Assembly: GCA_002189035.1 (NCBI GenBank) | Contig: NEEC01000019.1 | Coordinates: 1,674,001 to 1,738,000 of the forward strand | Direction of reading: 5' to 3' | DNA length: 64,000 nucleotides | Source of the DNA: Utricularia gibba | Lineage: Eukaryota; Streptophyta; Magnoliopsida; Lamiales; Lentibulariaceae | Part shown: positions 23,611 through 35,338 of the stretch, piece by piece | How the letters are laid out: each line of letters begins with the position of its first letter | How positions within the stretch are numbered: the stretch's first letter is position 1 | Position numbers and translations under genes: made by a program | The notes under the pieces: generated by a model | Databases searched by the model: none | Told to the model about the DNA's origin: nothing | Seen by the model: the letters and a program-made list of their open reading frames with translations, nothing else

Positions 23611-24941
23611 ATGCCCCGAAACCGGATGGCGCAGAAGGTCGGAGCGAAACTTTTAGAAATTCGATAGTTCGTTTGATTTTAGGGCACTGATCGGAATCTG
23701 TTTTGGTTGCCTCGTGTGTCCATTTGCAGGGATTGTTCTCAATTTCGTCAACGAGGTAGGTATTTCTGAGAGTTCATGTTAATCTGCTTCTGTTGTTTCT
23801 AGGGCACCATTGAATCTTGGTGTTCACTATTATCGCCGATTTGTTTTTCCTTTTCTCCACATGGTAATCTGCTTCTGTTTCTGGGATGGAAACTATGAGT
23901 CTAGTTGTGTGTTTGACTGGGAAGATATGTGGGCTCTGAATGTATTTTCATGGTTTCATAGGGCGAAGTGAACTTCAATATCCTGCTCTTGTGTATGGTT
24001 AACTGGCTGTAGTCCATTTGTTTTGAGGGTTTGCATCTTTCTGCAGCAAAACAGGCCGTTGAATTCCCAATACGCGGCTGATTGCTTGCAAAAATTTAAC
24101 CTCAAAAAGACTGCAGTGCAAAAAGCATTGGATGTTTTAGCTGACAGTGGGAGAATATTATTCAAAGAGTATGGAAAGCAGAAAATATATCTCGCTAGGC
24201 AAGATCAGTTTGCCATTCCAAACAGCGATGAACTCAATCAGATGAAAGATGGAAATGCGAAATTGCAACAACATCTTGATGAACAGAAGAAGGCTATTTT
24301 GGATGTTGAAGCAGGCATGAGAAACTCCTCTTCTTTGTTCACATAAGCTCTCTTCTCTTGTTCTCATCCAACCGATTTCGCCATGAAATTTCTCATGTTT
24401 ACACTTACTACTCAGAGATAAAAGCCTTGCAATCAAATTTGACACTGGAGGAGATACAGACCAAGACTGCCAACCTTTTGGATGAGGTAGTGGCCACGCC
24501 CTGATAAAAGAAATTGTGAATTTCTCTCGTCAACTGTACATCTATTGTATTGGGGCAATCCCACAATGACATGCAGGTTAAGCGAATGGAAGAGAAGCTG
24601 ATTCAATTAAGGCAAGGTGTTACACTGGTTAGTCCCCAAGAGCGGCAGGCTGTAGAAAAGTTCTACGTTGACATGATAACTCAGTGGAGAAAACGGAAAA
24701 GGATGTTCAGAGATTTCTGGGATGCCATAACCGAGAACTCCCCGAAAGATCTCAAAGAATTCAAGGTATCATCTTCCTTACACTAGTAGCTACCACTTAT
24801 GTAAAAACTGGATAGTCTAACTTCATAATTGGAATTGCGTAGGAGGAACTGGGAATCGAGTATGATGAAGATGCTGCCGTTAGCTTGAGTTCGTACTGTG
24901 ACTTAATGCCAAAGGACAACAAGAGGGCTAGATGCAACTGA
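23611..24941 (+). CDS. HOP2: HOP2 homologous-pairing protein (meiotic recombination)
   Basis: HOP2 works with MND1 to help RAD51/DMC1 pair homologous chromosomes in meiosis. Exons: 23611-23637, 23730-23755, 24047-24314, 24416-24486, 24577-24765, 24843-24941; about 226 residues, close to the family length. A winged-helix domain (GIVLNFVNEQNRPLNSQYAA, QKFNLKKTAVQKALDVLADS, EYGKQKIYLARQDQF) is followed by a coiled coil, then RKRKRMFRDFWDAITENSPK and a C-terminal EELGIEYDED. Two oddities stand out. The conserved start MAPK...EGIVLN can only be read if ATGCCCCGAAA is ATGGCCCCGAAA; as assembled the ATG is out of frame with the rest. Intron 3 begins GC (gaagcag|GCATGA) and ends CAG, so it is a GC-AG intron. 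Confidence 0.9.
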
Positions 24942-25876
24942 TTCATCAAAGGTATGATATTCATTACCTTCGACTGTAATCACATAACCTTCTTACCTGG
25001 CAACAACAAGGAATTAGGATGCATTTTCTTAGAGTCTAGACTTGATATACCTACGCTCTGTCTCTGGTGGGTCATCCTCCTCCACCGAGTATCCTTTTTC
25101 ACTTGAAAGCACGTCACCCGGACTTGCAGTAAACGTTGGATCAAACTCCGTTAATTTTTCCTAGAGAAATAAAAAAAAAAACATATCGCAATTTTTACAA
25201 ATCACTTTTTCCGATTTTGTTTTACATATATCGATTATATTATGAGCTACTTCATGATTGGTATTCAATAATTTCAGGGAAATACAAAAAGAGCGCCTCG
25301 AATGTCGGGCGGCCCCGACGAATGGTATTTTTTTAATGTTTGTCGTATTGTTAGCAGTGGGACTCGGTGACACCTCATGTAAAATTGGGTAATAAGGTGG
25401 TGGTTAGTTTTTTAACCTATTAAATGAAATTACAAGGGCTCATCATGTGTCCGAGAAATGTATGTGAAAACAACAGTAATAAATGACATAATGTGATATA
25501 TAACTTGAAGCAACAGGGTCAAGCATACAGATCTCCAGCTCGGAAAGAAGACAGCAATGGGAAATGAAGAAGATCACGTAGGACAAGAGAGGTTGCAGTG
25601 ACGCAGGAATCTCTGCGTGAATGAGCGAGGCGTATTCTGGGACACCATTGGAACAAAAAAAAAGTTGAAAACTTGAGAAAGGTTCTGGGTCCCCCTCCCG
25701 GTCAGCCCCCCATGGCCGTAATCACATGCTGTTATCCATTGCACTTTGCAATCTCATCCTCAGAGAACTCGACAATTCATGCCCATCTTCTCTCCCTTTT
25801 TCACATGACTCTCACGCTTCCCGTTGATATATCCTTCACCCCTTCACGAGATTTGTGCTCCCACTCAACTCCAAGA
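24942..25876. other. Intergenic, HOP2 to XYL1
   Basis: This holds the 3' region of HOP2, an AT-rich middle, and the probable promoter and leader of the alpha-xylosidase gene. I see no gene. Confidence 0.6.
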
Positions 25877-28800
25877 ATGCCTCCCTCCTCTCGTTTCTTT
25901 GTGGGCATTCTCCTTGCTTTTCTGTTCTGCTCACATTCTTCTGCCGCTGCTGCGTCGGCGGCGAAGATCGGAAGAGGGTACCGTTTACTTTCCGTTCAAG
26001 AGGTTAGTGGTGGGATTCTTGGAGTTCTTGAGGTTAAGGAGAAGAACGATGTCTACAGCCCTGACATTTCCCTGTTGCAGCTCTTTGTGAAGTGAGTTTT
26101 CTTGTAAATGCGGTGGGATCGTAGTGACCGGCGCAGATTCAATGAGTGTCTGTTTGTGTTTGCAGGCATGAAACTGATAACCGTCTGAGGGTGCACATCA
26201 CGGATGCGAAGAAGGAGAGATGGGAAATTCCGTACGATCTTCTGCCTCGAGAGAAACCTCCGTCTGTGAAAGTGAAATTGGCAATGGAGGAGTCCCATTC
26301 CACGGACTCCTCAAAATACGAAGGAACGGACCTCGTTTTCTCGTACAACAAAGACCCCTTCACATTCTCCGTCGCCAGAAAATCCAACAACCAAATCCTC
26401 TTCGATTCCGATTCCGATTCTTTCAATTCCTTGGTTTTCAAAGACCAGTACCTCGAAATCGGCACTAAACTGCCCAAACACGCATCCCTGTACGGCCTCG
26501 GCGAAAACACTCAGCCCCATGGAATCAAGCTCTTCCCCAACGACCCCTACACTCTCTACACCACCGACATCTCCGCCATCAACCTCAATGCCGATTTGTA
26601 CGGCGCTCATCCCGTCTACATGGACTTGAGAAATGACGACGGCGAGGCTTCTGCCCATGGGGTTCTGTTGCTGAACAGCAACGGGATGGATGTTTTCTAC
26701 AGGGGTACTTCTCTCAGCTACAAGGTGATCGGAGGCGTTTTCGACTTTTACTTCTTTTCCGGCCCCTCGCCGCTCGACGTCGTCGATCAGTATACGCAGC
26801 TCATCGGTCGGCCGGCTCCGATGCCATACTGGGCTTTCGGTGAGTTCCCTACAACATCGTCTCATGATTATTATTGTTATTTTAAAGCATGGCTCTTTTT
26901 TTATTCATTCATCAGTCATGTTCGCTTTAATTTGCATGTTATGGTCGGCTTAATTAACAGACTAGGGTATGATGTCCAAATAAAGACCTACCCCATGACT
27001 TATTTATGTTCAGGACTTTTACATAATCATTAAAACAATCATCAATCCTTAATCAAGATTTATGTCTTTAATTTCTTTTATTCAGCTGTCTAAAAAAATA
27101 TTTCATTATTTCCATGCATTAATAATTTTAGGTAATCATTTATGTGCAATTCAGTAGTGTCTTGTATTGCACATTGTAGCATATAATTTTATTTTATTTT
27201 TTAGATTATTTTTTGAAGTTTTCAATTTTAGAAATAAAATATTGAATAGTGATTTATGGAGAAGAGTTTTGGGTAAAAATAAAAAGTGAGAAGGTGGAAT
27301 GGTTATTTTTGTCCGGTCTCCTCACTGTTTAAGGTTTAGGTGAGGAGTGAATGCGCAGTATTGGGTCTCATCTTCTTAACTTACTGCAATGGACCACGTT
27401 CTGGAAGTTATTTTGTACCTCATTGTCGACAGGTTCCTATCTTAGAGTCAGCTGCATTATTTCCTGCACCTTCCATCTTAAAGGCAGCATTTACTAGACT
27501 ACTAACGTGCGGTATTTACTGCACTGTTAACTGATCAGATCCTTTGAGTTTTCCATCTGCACATGGAAATTGGGCAATTGGGCAGGGTTGACGCCCTAAA
27601 ATGATTCCCGTGTCCGACTCTTGGGGTTCATTTGACACCTCATGTTGCTCTAGAATCTAGATTGATGAGTTGGGCGGTTGGGGATTTGTGGGCATTGTGT
27701 AATTGCTGATGGTTGACTGTCTTTTCCCCCTACATCGGAGGATGTTAGAATGGGCTTACCACTCCTTTGTTGAAGTTCGGATTGAACTGATTCTGAACCG
27801 GCTCAATGTGCAGGATTCCACCAATGCAGATGGGGGTACCACAATCTCTCAGTTGTGGAAGACGTGGTGGAGAACTACAAGAAAGCCAACATCCCCCTTG
27901 ATGTGATCTGGAACGACGATGATCATATGGATGGCCACAAAGACTTCACACTGAATCCTGTGAACTATACGCGCCCAAAGCTCCTGGCTTTCTTGGACAA
28001 GATCCACCAACGAGGAATGAAATACATCGTCATAATCGACCCGGGGATCGGCGTCAACAAAGGCTACGGCGTTTATCAACGAGGAATCGAAAACGACGTG
28101 TTCATCAAGTATGAGGGTAAGCCATATCTAGCTCAAGTTTGGCCCGGAGCAGTTAACTTCCCTGATTTCCTCAATCCCAAAACCGTCGAATGGTGGGGTG
28201 ATGAGATCAAGAGGTTTCATGAGCTGGTGCCTGTGGACGGGTTATGGATCGATATGAATGAAGCATCGAACTTCTGCAGTGGCTTGTGCACGCTGCCGGA
28301 AGGCCGGATCTGCCCCAACGGAACGGGGCCGGGATGGATTTGCTGCTTGGATTGCAAGAATATTACCCAGACCAGATGGGATGATCCTCCTTACAAGATA
28401 AATGCTTCCGGGACTGCGGCTCCCATTGGTTTTAAAACCATAGCCACGAGTGCTTATCATTACAATGGAGTCATGGAGTATGATGCGCATAGCATCTATG
28501 GCTTCTCCCAAGCTGTTGCTACACACAAAGGCCTTCTAGGGATTGAAGGGAAAAGGCCGTTCATTCTGTCCCGGTCGACCTTCGTCGGATCGGGGCGATA
28601 CACTGCTCACTGGACTGGAGACAATAAAGGTAAAGATTGAATTTTTTTCAGTGAATATTGGTGTCAACAATGCAACACCATGACTGTGCTCCATAACAGG
28701 TACTTGGGAAGATCTGAAGTACTCGATTTCCACAATGCTGAACTTCGGAATCTTCGGAATTCCGATGGTCGGATCGGATATTTGTGGGTTTTATCCGGCG

Positions 28801-29847
28801 CCAACGGAGGAACTCTGCAACCGTTGGATCGAAGTTGGTGCTTTCTATCCCTTTTCTAGAGATCACGCCAACTATTATTCACCAAGACAGGAGCTTTATC
28901 AGTGGGAATCGGTCGCTGAATCTGCAAGAAATGCTTTAGGTTTAAGATACAAGCTTCTTCCCTACTTCTACACGCTGAACTACGAAGCCCACATTTCCGG
29001 AGCCCCAATTGCTCGACCCCTTTTCTTCTCCTTCCCAAATGAAACTGATTTGTATGGAATCAGCACGCAGTTCTTGATCGGGAGCAGTGTCATGGTTTCG
29101 CCAGTTCTTGAAGCTGGTAAGTTCAATGGGAAACTTGATTTTTCCTCTCTTTTATTGGCAGATCCCCAGTTTTTGATCATCCATTTTACAGGTAAAACTG
29201 AAGTTGAAGCAGTGTTCCCTCGTGGATCCTGGTACAGCCTGTTCGAACCAAAGAAAGTCATTTCTTCCGGCGAGATTCAGACAGTAGTTCTAGACGCTCC
29301 ATTGAACGCGGTTAACGTCCATCTGTATCAGAATTCCATACTTCCGATGCAGAGAGGAGGAACGATCTCCAAAGAAGCGAGATCCACTCCGTTCACGCTG
29401 ATCATCGCTTTCCCCATCGGGGTCATAGACGGGGAAGCGAAAGGCAATCTCTTCATCGACGACGACGAGCGGCCAGAGATCAACCTCGGCGATGGTTCCT
29501 CAACCTACATCGATTTCCACGCAACGGTGAGCAACGGCGGCGATCTGAAGGTGTGGTCGGAGGTGCAGGAGAGCAAGTTCGCACAGGGGAAAGGATTGAT
29601 TATCGAGAAAGTGGTGGTACTCGGCCTTCGCGCCGGCATCATCGGAGAGACGGTGGAAGTGGCGGTCGAGGGAGCGGTTGAACCGTCGCGGAAGACAATC
29701 ACGACGACGGAGCACGAAAGCGCAGGCAGATTGAAGAACGGAGCGAGCGTAGGCGTAGAGCAAGCGAAGAGCGTGATGGTTGAAATTTCGGGGCTGGAGT
29801 TACCGCTGGGTAAAAAGTTTTCACTGTCGTGGAAAATGGGGGTTTAA
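25877..29847 (+). CDS. XYL1: Alpha-xylosidase 1 (glycoside hydrolase family 31)
   Basis: This is an apoplastic GH31 exoglycosidase that removes the non-reducing-end alpha-xylose from xyloglucan oligosaccharides during wall remodelling. Exons 25877-26091, 26166-26839, 27814-28629, 28700-29116 and 29192-29847 give 925 residues. A signal peptide is visible ([20 protein letters not shown]). The catalytic domain has [40 protein letters not shown], the nucleophile loop [12 protein letters not shown], the acid/base segment [10 protein letters not shown], and [20 protein letters not shown]. The C-terminus ends LSWKMGV. Close similarity across the whole length favours XYL1 over a generic alpha-glucosidase. 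The last intron (29117-29191) is 75 bases, a multiple of three with no in-frame stop, so its retention would insert 25 residues. The first ATG of the signal peptide was chosen. Confidence 0.94.
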
Positions 29848-31574
29848 TTTAACCCTTGAGGTAGAGGCTTTCAATTCCCCAGAGACACTCTTTCCAAACC
29901 CAATTATAGTTATTATCAGAATGCAATAATTTGCAGATCTTTTTCAATTTTTTATTATTTTTATAGTAATAAAATATTATACTCGAAATGGGCCTGGGTT
30001 TAGAGACCTGAGGGCAGGCCCAAAGAAAGCCCCGATGCCTTTTGGGGGACCGGGTCGGGCTTTCTCTATAGGCTGGAATACTTCTTGTCAACGACATCAA
30101 CTACGACACGCGTTGACCTGTGAAGTCAAAACATGTGGAAAGGTTGTTTGATGATGACTACTGTTGTTGTGTCTTCACGTGTTTATTTCTACTATAAGAA
30201 AATAACGATTTCCGAACAAAATTGCTTTTAAAAGTATTTCAAAAAGCAAAACGTGGTTATTACACTGAAACTAATTACAAAATAAAACAATATATTAAAC
30301 GTTGTCATTACTTTAATGTGTGACTAGCGACCTTCCGGTGCCTTAATTTTGCATGATGGTCCCAGAAATAAAATCGGTTTCATTCCAACAAACACTCCAA
30401 TTATGTACGGGTGATCATCACTCAAAGATTCGGTAGTTTGGGGATAAAATCTGGGGCTTTATTTTTTCATGGCAGGAGACCAAATCCATGCATTCTGTCA
30501 AACAGTATATATATTTTTACATTCTCGTTATATAAAATAAGAATACAATAGAAAAATGTATTCACAACATACATGTTACATCACTTGACCTCATGGTAAG
30601 AAAAGAGAAAAGAAAATGTGACAAATTGTGTGGGTTGTCGGAAGGCAGACAGGCGAAATGTCTTTTGTGCAAGGAATCGGCTTCCTTGCATGAAGGCTCG
30701 GGTCATCCAAATGAGACATTGGATTGTATGCAAAACAAATTTTACAATGTCGGAATTTAGGGTTTAGGGTTTGAAGTTTAATTTATTCGCGTTATGATTT
30801 AGGGTTATTGAATTGCCCAACCTTAAATTGTCAAACCCTATTCAATCATTTGGATTATTAGGGTTTATTCTAAGCACACCCCAATAATCATTCTTATTAA
30901 GAATGGAGGGTAACTGGAGCATTTTTACAAATATATTTTTTTAAAAAGTATTTGTATATAATAATAATGATGTGATATTATTGAGGGAAACTTGACAATG
31001 GGTTTGAGGATTAACATGGGAATTGGATGTTGGGTTTGGACATGGGAGTAAAGAAAGGATTATTACATTTAAGCGCATGGGGGATTAAGATTGGGATGTC
31101 GACACGGCATCCGGACACGGGGATTCTTTGCACTACCCGCCACTTTCATCTGCATTTAATTCTCTGCACCAAATTTCACAGCTATATCCGCTGCAACATA
31201 TTTCTCTTCACTGCGCTGCCGATATTTTTTGACCGCAACAGTGATAAGTGTGAAGGGAAACACTGCAACAGTGGCAGACGAGAGAGAGGTGGGGCGGAGA
31301 GAGAGGGAGTGACGAAGCAGGTGCACAAGCAACCTAACCGATTTTTTCTTTGCGATTTTCGTTTTCGTTAAAAAATCGACGGATGTTTGGGGGTTCCACT
31401 GGGAGAAGTGTGTGATCTGGGTTTTTTGAGATTTGCGTCGACGATGTTGTCGCTGTGTGGAAATTAAGGAAAACCCGTCGATTCCTAGAAAAGTCGTCGT
31501 TTTTTCTCTCCTTTATCACCCACGCGGCTCCCCCATCTCTTCCACTGTTCTCTTGAGTCTAGAAAAGAGGGTCC
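29848..31574. other. Intergenic, XYL1 to CRF gene
   Basis: AT-rich sequence with several AAACCCTA-like stretches around 30760-30870. No protein gene was recognised; a 114-codon frame at 31027-31371 lacks a domain. The last 300 bases contain GAGAGA and pyrimidine-rich DNA typical of a plant core promoter and are probably that of the CRF gene. Confidence 0.55.
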
Positions 31575-31625
31575 ATGTCTGAGGATCCGGCGGATCTTCT
31601 GCTACCGTTTCCCCATAACTTTTGA
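31575..31625 (+). CDS. Upstream ORF 1 of CRF-like gene (16 aa)
   Basis: A short ATG-started frame (MSEDPADLLLPFPHNF) sits in the inferred leader of the CRF gene, about 570 bases before the main start. It may or may not be transcribed, because the transcription start is unknown. Confidence 0.35.
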   Translation: MSEDPADLLLPFPHNF

Positions 31626-31784
31626 TCTTTTGTCCGCCGAAAGATTCTTCGGCGCAGATACATTTCTTCGTTATCTTTGACTATTGATTCTGATACTTTT
31701 GTGGGTTTTCTTTTTTAGCGTTTGGGTTTCCGAGTGCTGAGGGAGCGGAAACGTTGCAGTTCTTATTCGGAGTTAATAGCTTTT

Positions 31785-32072
31785 ATGTCGGCCGGATCTG
31801 ATTCTACTGTTTCGTTTGGGGCTCCATTCAACTTCTGTTTATCCTTTTCTTCACCCTGCTGTTCGATTTCATCCGTTTCGATGCGTATGAGGCCCAAAAG
31901 GTAAATCTTTTAGCCTTTGATTTGTTTTCTTCCCTCCTATGGTGAATTTCAGTCTCTGATCTGTATATATCTTTTTGGGTTTTTGCATAATCGCAGGATT
32001 TGTTGTGCCGTTGTCTGCTTTGGTGCTTATCACATAAACCGGTTATACAATCCTTGCGTGACGACCCCTTGA
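31785..32072 (+). CDS. Spliced upstream ORF of CRF-like gene (63 aa)
   Basis: An ATG at 31785 opens a frame that runs to 31900, where AAAAG|GTAAAT is a good donor. The acceptor TCGCAG|GATT at 31996/31997 continues the same frame to a TGA at 32070-32072, giving 63 residues. The C-terminal half is compositionally peptide-like (RPKRICCAVVCFGAYHINRL, then YNPCVTTP). No other ATG lies between its stop and the main ATG 122 bases later. Conserved peptide uORFs are reported for some plant ERF genes of this group as far as I recall, so a translational regulatory role is plausible but inferred. Confidence 0.6.
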
Positions 32073-32194
32073 TTAAAAAAGAAGTTGAATCTCCTTGTAC
32101 CTTTTCTTCGTTGTCTTTAGTTGATCAGTTTGTTGATTTTGAAACACTGAGGGCATTCTCTTTGAGGGGTTTTTGATTAGTTTAGCTAGTAAGC

Positions 32195-33046
32195 ATGCCA
32201 GGGATCCGGAGATCAATTTCATTTGAAACGGATTCGACGAACAGGAAGCCTAAGCAGAAAATCAGATTCATTTGTAGTGATCCTTATGCCACAGAATCTT
32301 CAGATGATGAAGGAGTTGCAGAAAAGAAGGCGAAAAGGGTAATCAACGAAGTTTATTTTGCAGCTACTGCCCTTGAGCCTGATGTCTCTGTTCAAGAAAG
32401 CAACAATGGTGAAAAGAGTTTGAAGAAGAAGGATATCAACATCGTTGATAGCAAGCCAAATCCTGTCACTGGAAAATACAGAGGTGTTCGGCAACGTAAA
32501 TGGGGGAAATGGGCAGCAGAAATCCGTGATCCTATTCAGCATAAAAGGGTCTGGTTAGGAACTTATGGTACCGCAGAAGAAGCATCCAGAGCCTACGAAT
32601 CAAAGCGGATCGAATTCGAAGCTATGGCCAATAAAACTGTGTCGTGTAGGAAGCCCCAGGCCCTGGTTGAACATGGAACTGCTGCTGCTCCAGATGTTGC
32701 TTTAACTGAAGATTCTTGCGGCAGCAACGCCTCCTTTTTGTCTGAATTGGATTCCTCTACTTCTGCAGCCAAATGCGATTCCTTTGATCAAGATGATTCC
32801 TTCAGAGTTTCAGATCCTCTGTCCATCGATACTGAGCTGATGGCTTTAGCTCAAATTGGAACAGACATTGATCTCGAATTCGAGATCGACGGGCTACTAT
32901 CATTTGATGACTTCAGCTTGGAGGATCTCCCCATTTGCGGCCTGGACACCGGCGACGATCCCCATCCAACCTCCTTCCTGGATTTCGGATTCGACTCAGA
33001 CTTCGACTTCGACTTTGCATCTGTCATAGACGACCCCCTGGCGTGA
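32195..33046 (+). CDS. CRF-domain AP2/ERF transcription factor (ERF118-like)
   Basis: A 283-residue single-exon coding region. An N-terminal CRF domain ([20 protein letters not shown], about residues 19-40) marks the group VI/VI-L cytokinin-response-factor clade. The AP2 DNA-binding domain spans about residues 93-150 ([20 protein letters not shown], then [20 protein letters not shown]). The C-terminal half is rich in Asp, Glu, Phe and Ser and ends with repeated DF pairs ([17 protein letters not shown]), a likely acidic activation region. The spacing and sequence are closest to Arabidopsis ERF118/CRF10. The leader contains an intron (31901-31996) and a 63-residue upstream ORF, suggesting translational control. 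The protein is nuclear by family; hormone response is not visible from the sequence. Confidence 0.92.
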   Translation: MPGIRRSISFETDSTNRKPKQKIRFICSDPYATESSDDEGVAEKKAKRVINEVYFAATALEPDVSVQESNNGEKSLKKKDINIVDSKPNPVTGKYRGVRQRKWGKWAAEIRDPIQHKRVWLGTYGTAEEASRAYESKRIEFEAMANKTVSCRKPQALVEHGTAAAPDVALTEDSCGSNASFLSELDSSTSAAKCDSFDQDDSFRVSDPLSIDTELMALAQIGTDIDLEFEIDGLLSFDDFSLEDLPICGLDTGDDPHPTSFLDFGFDSDFDFDFASVIDDPLA

Positions 33047-35338
33047 TCGGTGGATCAGCACCCCTCGACGTAGCATGCCCATAAGTTTTGCTGCTGAGTG
33101 TTAGTATCATTTATCTTTCCGTAGTGTGCTCGCTTGCCCAGACAAGAAATCAAGTGTAAGAAACGTACTGTGTGTTAGTTTACTGTCATGTTGTACCAAG
33201 GTTTTGGCACCCCACTGGGTTTTCTTGAGCTTCTTGAGCTGTCCCAGTGGGTTTAAGTTGAATAATATCTCTGTAATTCAATGAGTTCATCCCCCCCGAA
33301 TGTCATGCTCTACTCATTTCCCTTCTTCTGGTGTTCCAACGGCTCCGACCAGAGCCTCATTGTCTCCGACAATGCTCTGCCCGAGTCCGGCCGAGGGGCG
33401 GTGGCGGCGCAATCATGGGGCGCTTACAACAAAATCCCATGGTCTCCTGCCCAGTGTCTTGTGCTCCAATGGACTTTGGGGAGTAAATGTGTGTTGCAAA
33501 CAATTAAGGGCTGCTTCAAGACCTACAAGGAAAGCTTGCGAATTTGGTGAATGCCCAATTACTACAAGAATAATATATTTATTTATTGATGTCTGTTCAT
33601 GTAATAAATGCATGGAGGAGGAGGTATTTAGTATTTGTAAGGAGGAGAGTTGGTGCAGGTAGGAATTTAATACAAGTAGACTGACCACCCATTCTTCTTC
33701 TTCTTTTTCTTATTTTTTTTTAATTTTTTGTTGTGGTAATAAATTAAGAGGAGGAGATTCAATAAATGTAATCCTCCAAACTCACCTAACCGTCTGCCCA
33801 GCCTGCGCCACGTCGCTTTAGAATACTTATTATTGCATACTTTTTTTATTTTTAAAAAATTCACTTAATTATTTATTGATTTTTTAGGTTTTGTTATTTT
33901 TAAATTATGGATTTAAATAAGCATTTAAGACAGTTGTGAAAAATAATAAATAATCAGTATATATACCGTTGATTGAGGGGAACTGAACTCTGATGGCTGC
34001 TGTGAATGGGCTCTTCTTCGGCCCAGGTGATAACTGTACGGGTCGCCACGGAGATGAGCTTGATTGGGCCAGTGATGGATCTCCAGCAGGCCCATCGTCT
34101 TTTCCCTTTATAGTATGGCTTCGGTACATTGAAAATGATGTAGGGTTAGAAATAATGAGCCTTAAATTAGAAATAATGAGTCTAGGGTACAGAAGTAGAG
34201 TAGAACAAATTATTTTTTAAAAAATTTAGGAAGCAATAATATTTCTAGATATTTATAGGTAGAATGTGATCCCTCGCCGTGGATGCTTTTATGCGTTTTC
34301 AGTGGCTGTAACACCACGTTATGTCTTAATTTGTTCTAAGAGGTTAATGCATATAAAAATGATTGATATGAAAAAATAAATGCGTTTGATAGAAATTTTT
34401 ATTTAAAAATATATTATTTTGCATGTATTTGATAAAATTTTTATATTATATTAATATGATATCTATTTTTGATTTATTTTTTAAAAAATAATAATTTATC
34501 TTACTACTATTATCATAATAAATAAACCGACGTAGATACGACGTGGATTTTGCAGTTCGTTGTCTGATATTCCGATGGATGGGTTGGGTTCTGCATTCGT
34601 GTGGGTTAGTTATAGCCATTTCTCTCACGAATCGCCATTCTTCTCAATATGTCTAAATAGTACAACGCGCCGCCGTGACTGTTCAAAAGAAGTATGTGCT
34701 CGTCGTAATGGGGATGCGGCAAAACGAAGCTGTCAGTGGAATTGGCATTCAGATACTTCCGGTGTTCGGGATCGTTTACTCCGACAAGATCCAACAATAA
34801 CCACCCACAAGATCTCAGTCGGCGTCTTTGATCCGTCGGAGAAACAACCAGTTTTTCCCTCCTTTGGACTTCCTTTCCGCCGGAGATTTGACGATTTCCG
34901 GGATTCCGTCGCCGCGGAGCTTGCCGCTCGTCGCATTCGTTCATCTACTTCCCTACTTGCGAAGAGTTACAATCCCAGTTTCGTCCATGTACTTGGAGAC
35001 GCGCGTGGACGCACTAGAGTTCGAGAAGTACCGTCATAGCAGGCTGCGGAGATAATGAAGAATAACACTTGTAACCAGGCAGAGCGGCAGCAGTCTGAGG
35101 ATTTTGCGCCTCCACGACGCCGCCGGATGGAACTGAAAGTGTGGATGCCACCGCGGCGGATAGAGAGAAGATGGAGGGCACGGCGGCCACCAAAACTCAG
35201 GTGCTGCAACCACTAGGAAAAGATTTTCTTGAACCTTTTTTTCGGTATTTGTTTTACTGCAAAAACCTTCATCTAACCCGAACTAATTCAAGGAGCCTTG
35301 TTCCAAGAATGCTGAGGCACAAGGATTCAAGCCGAATC
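33047..35338. other. Intergenic with unresolved open frames
   Basis: The first 220 bases are probably CRF 3' untranslated sequence. Bases 33660-34540 are AT-rich. From 34575 to 35055 the DNA becomes GC-richer and two overlapping plus-strand frames stay open (154 codons from the first ATG at 34575; another ending LEFEKYRHSRLRR at 35055). I could not match either to a family, and the minus strand is also partly open. This may be an unrecognised small gene, a decayed gene or a non-coding transcript. Confidence 0.4.

Noticed and set aside
26311-26865. 184-codon minus-strand frame opposite XYL1 exon 2
   Set aside because: Antisense shadow of conserved GH31 coding sequence with a biased composition.
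29849-30100. Minus-strand frame after XYL1
   Set aside because: Short, no domain, and in the 3' region of XYL1.
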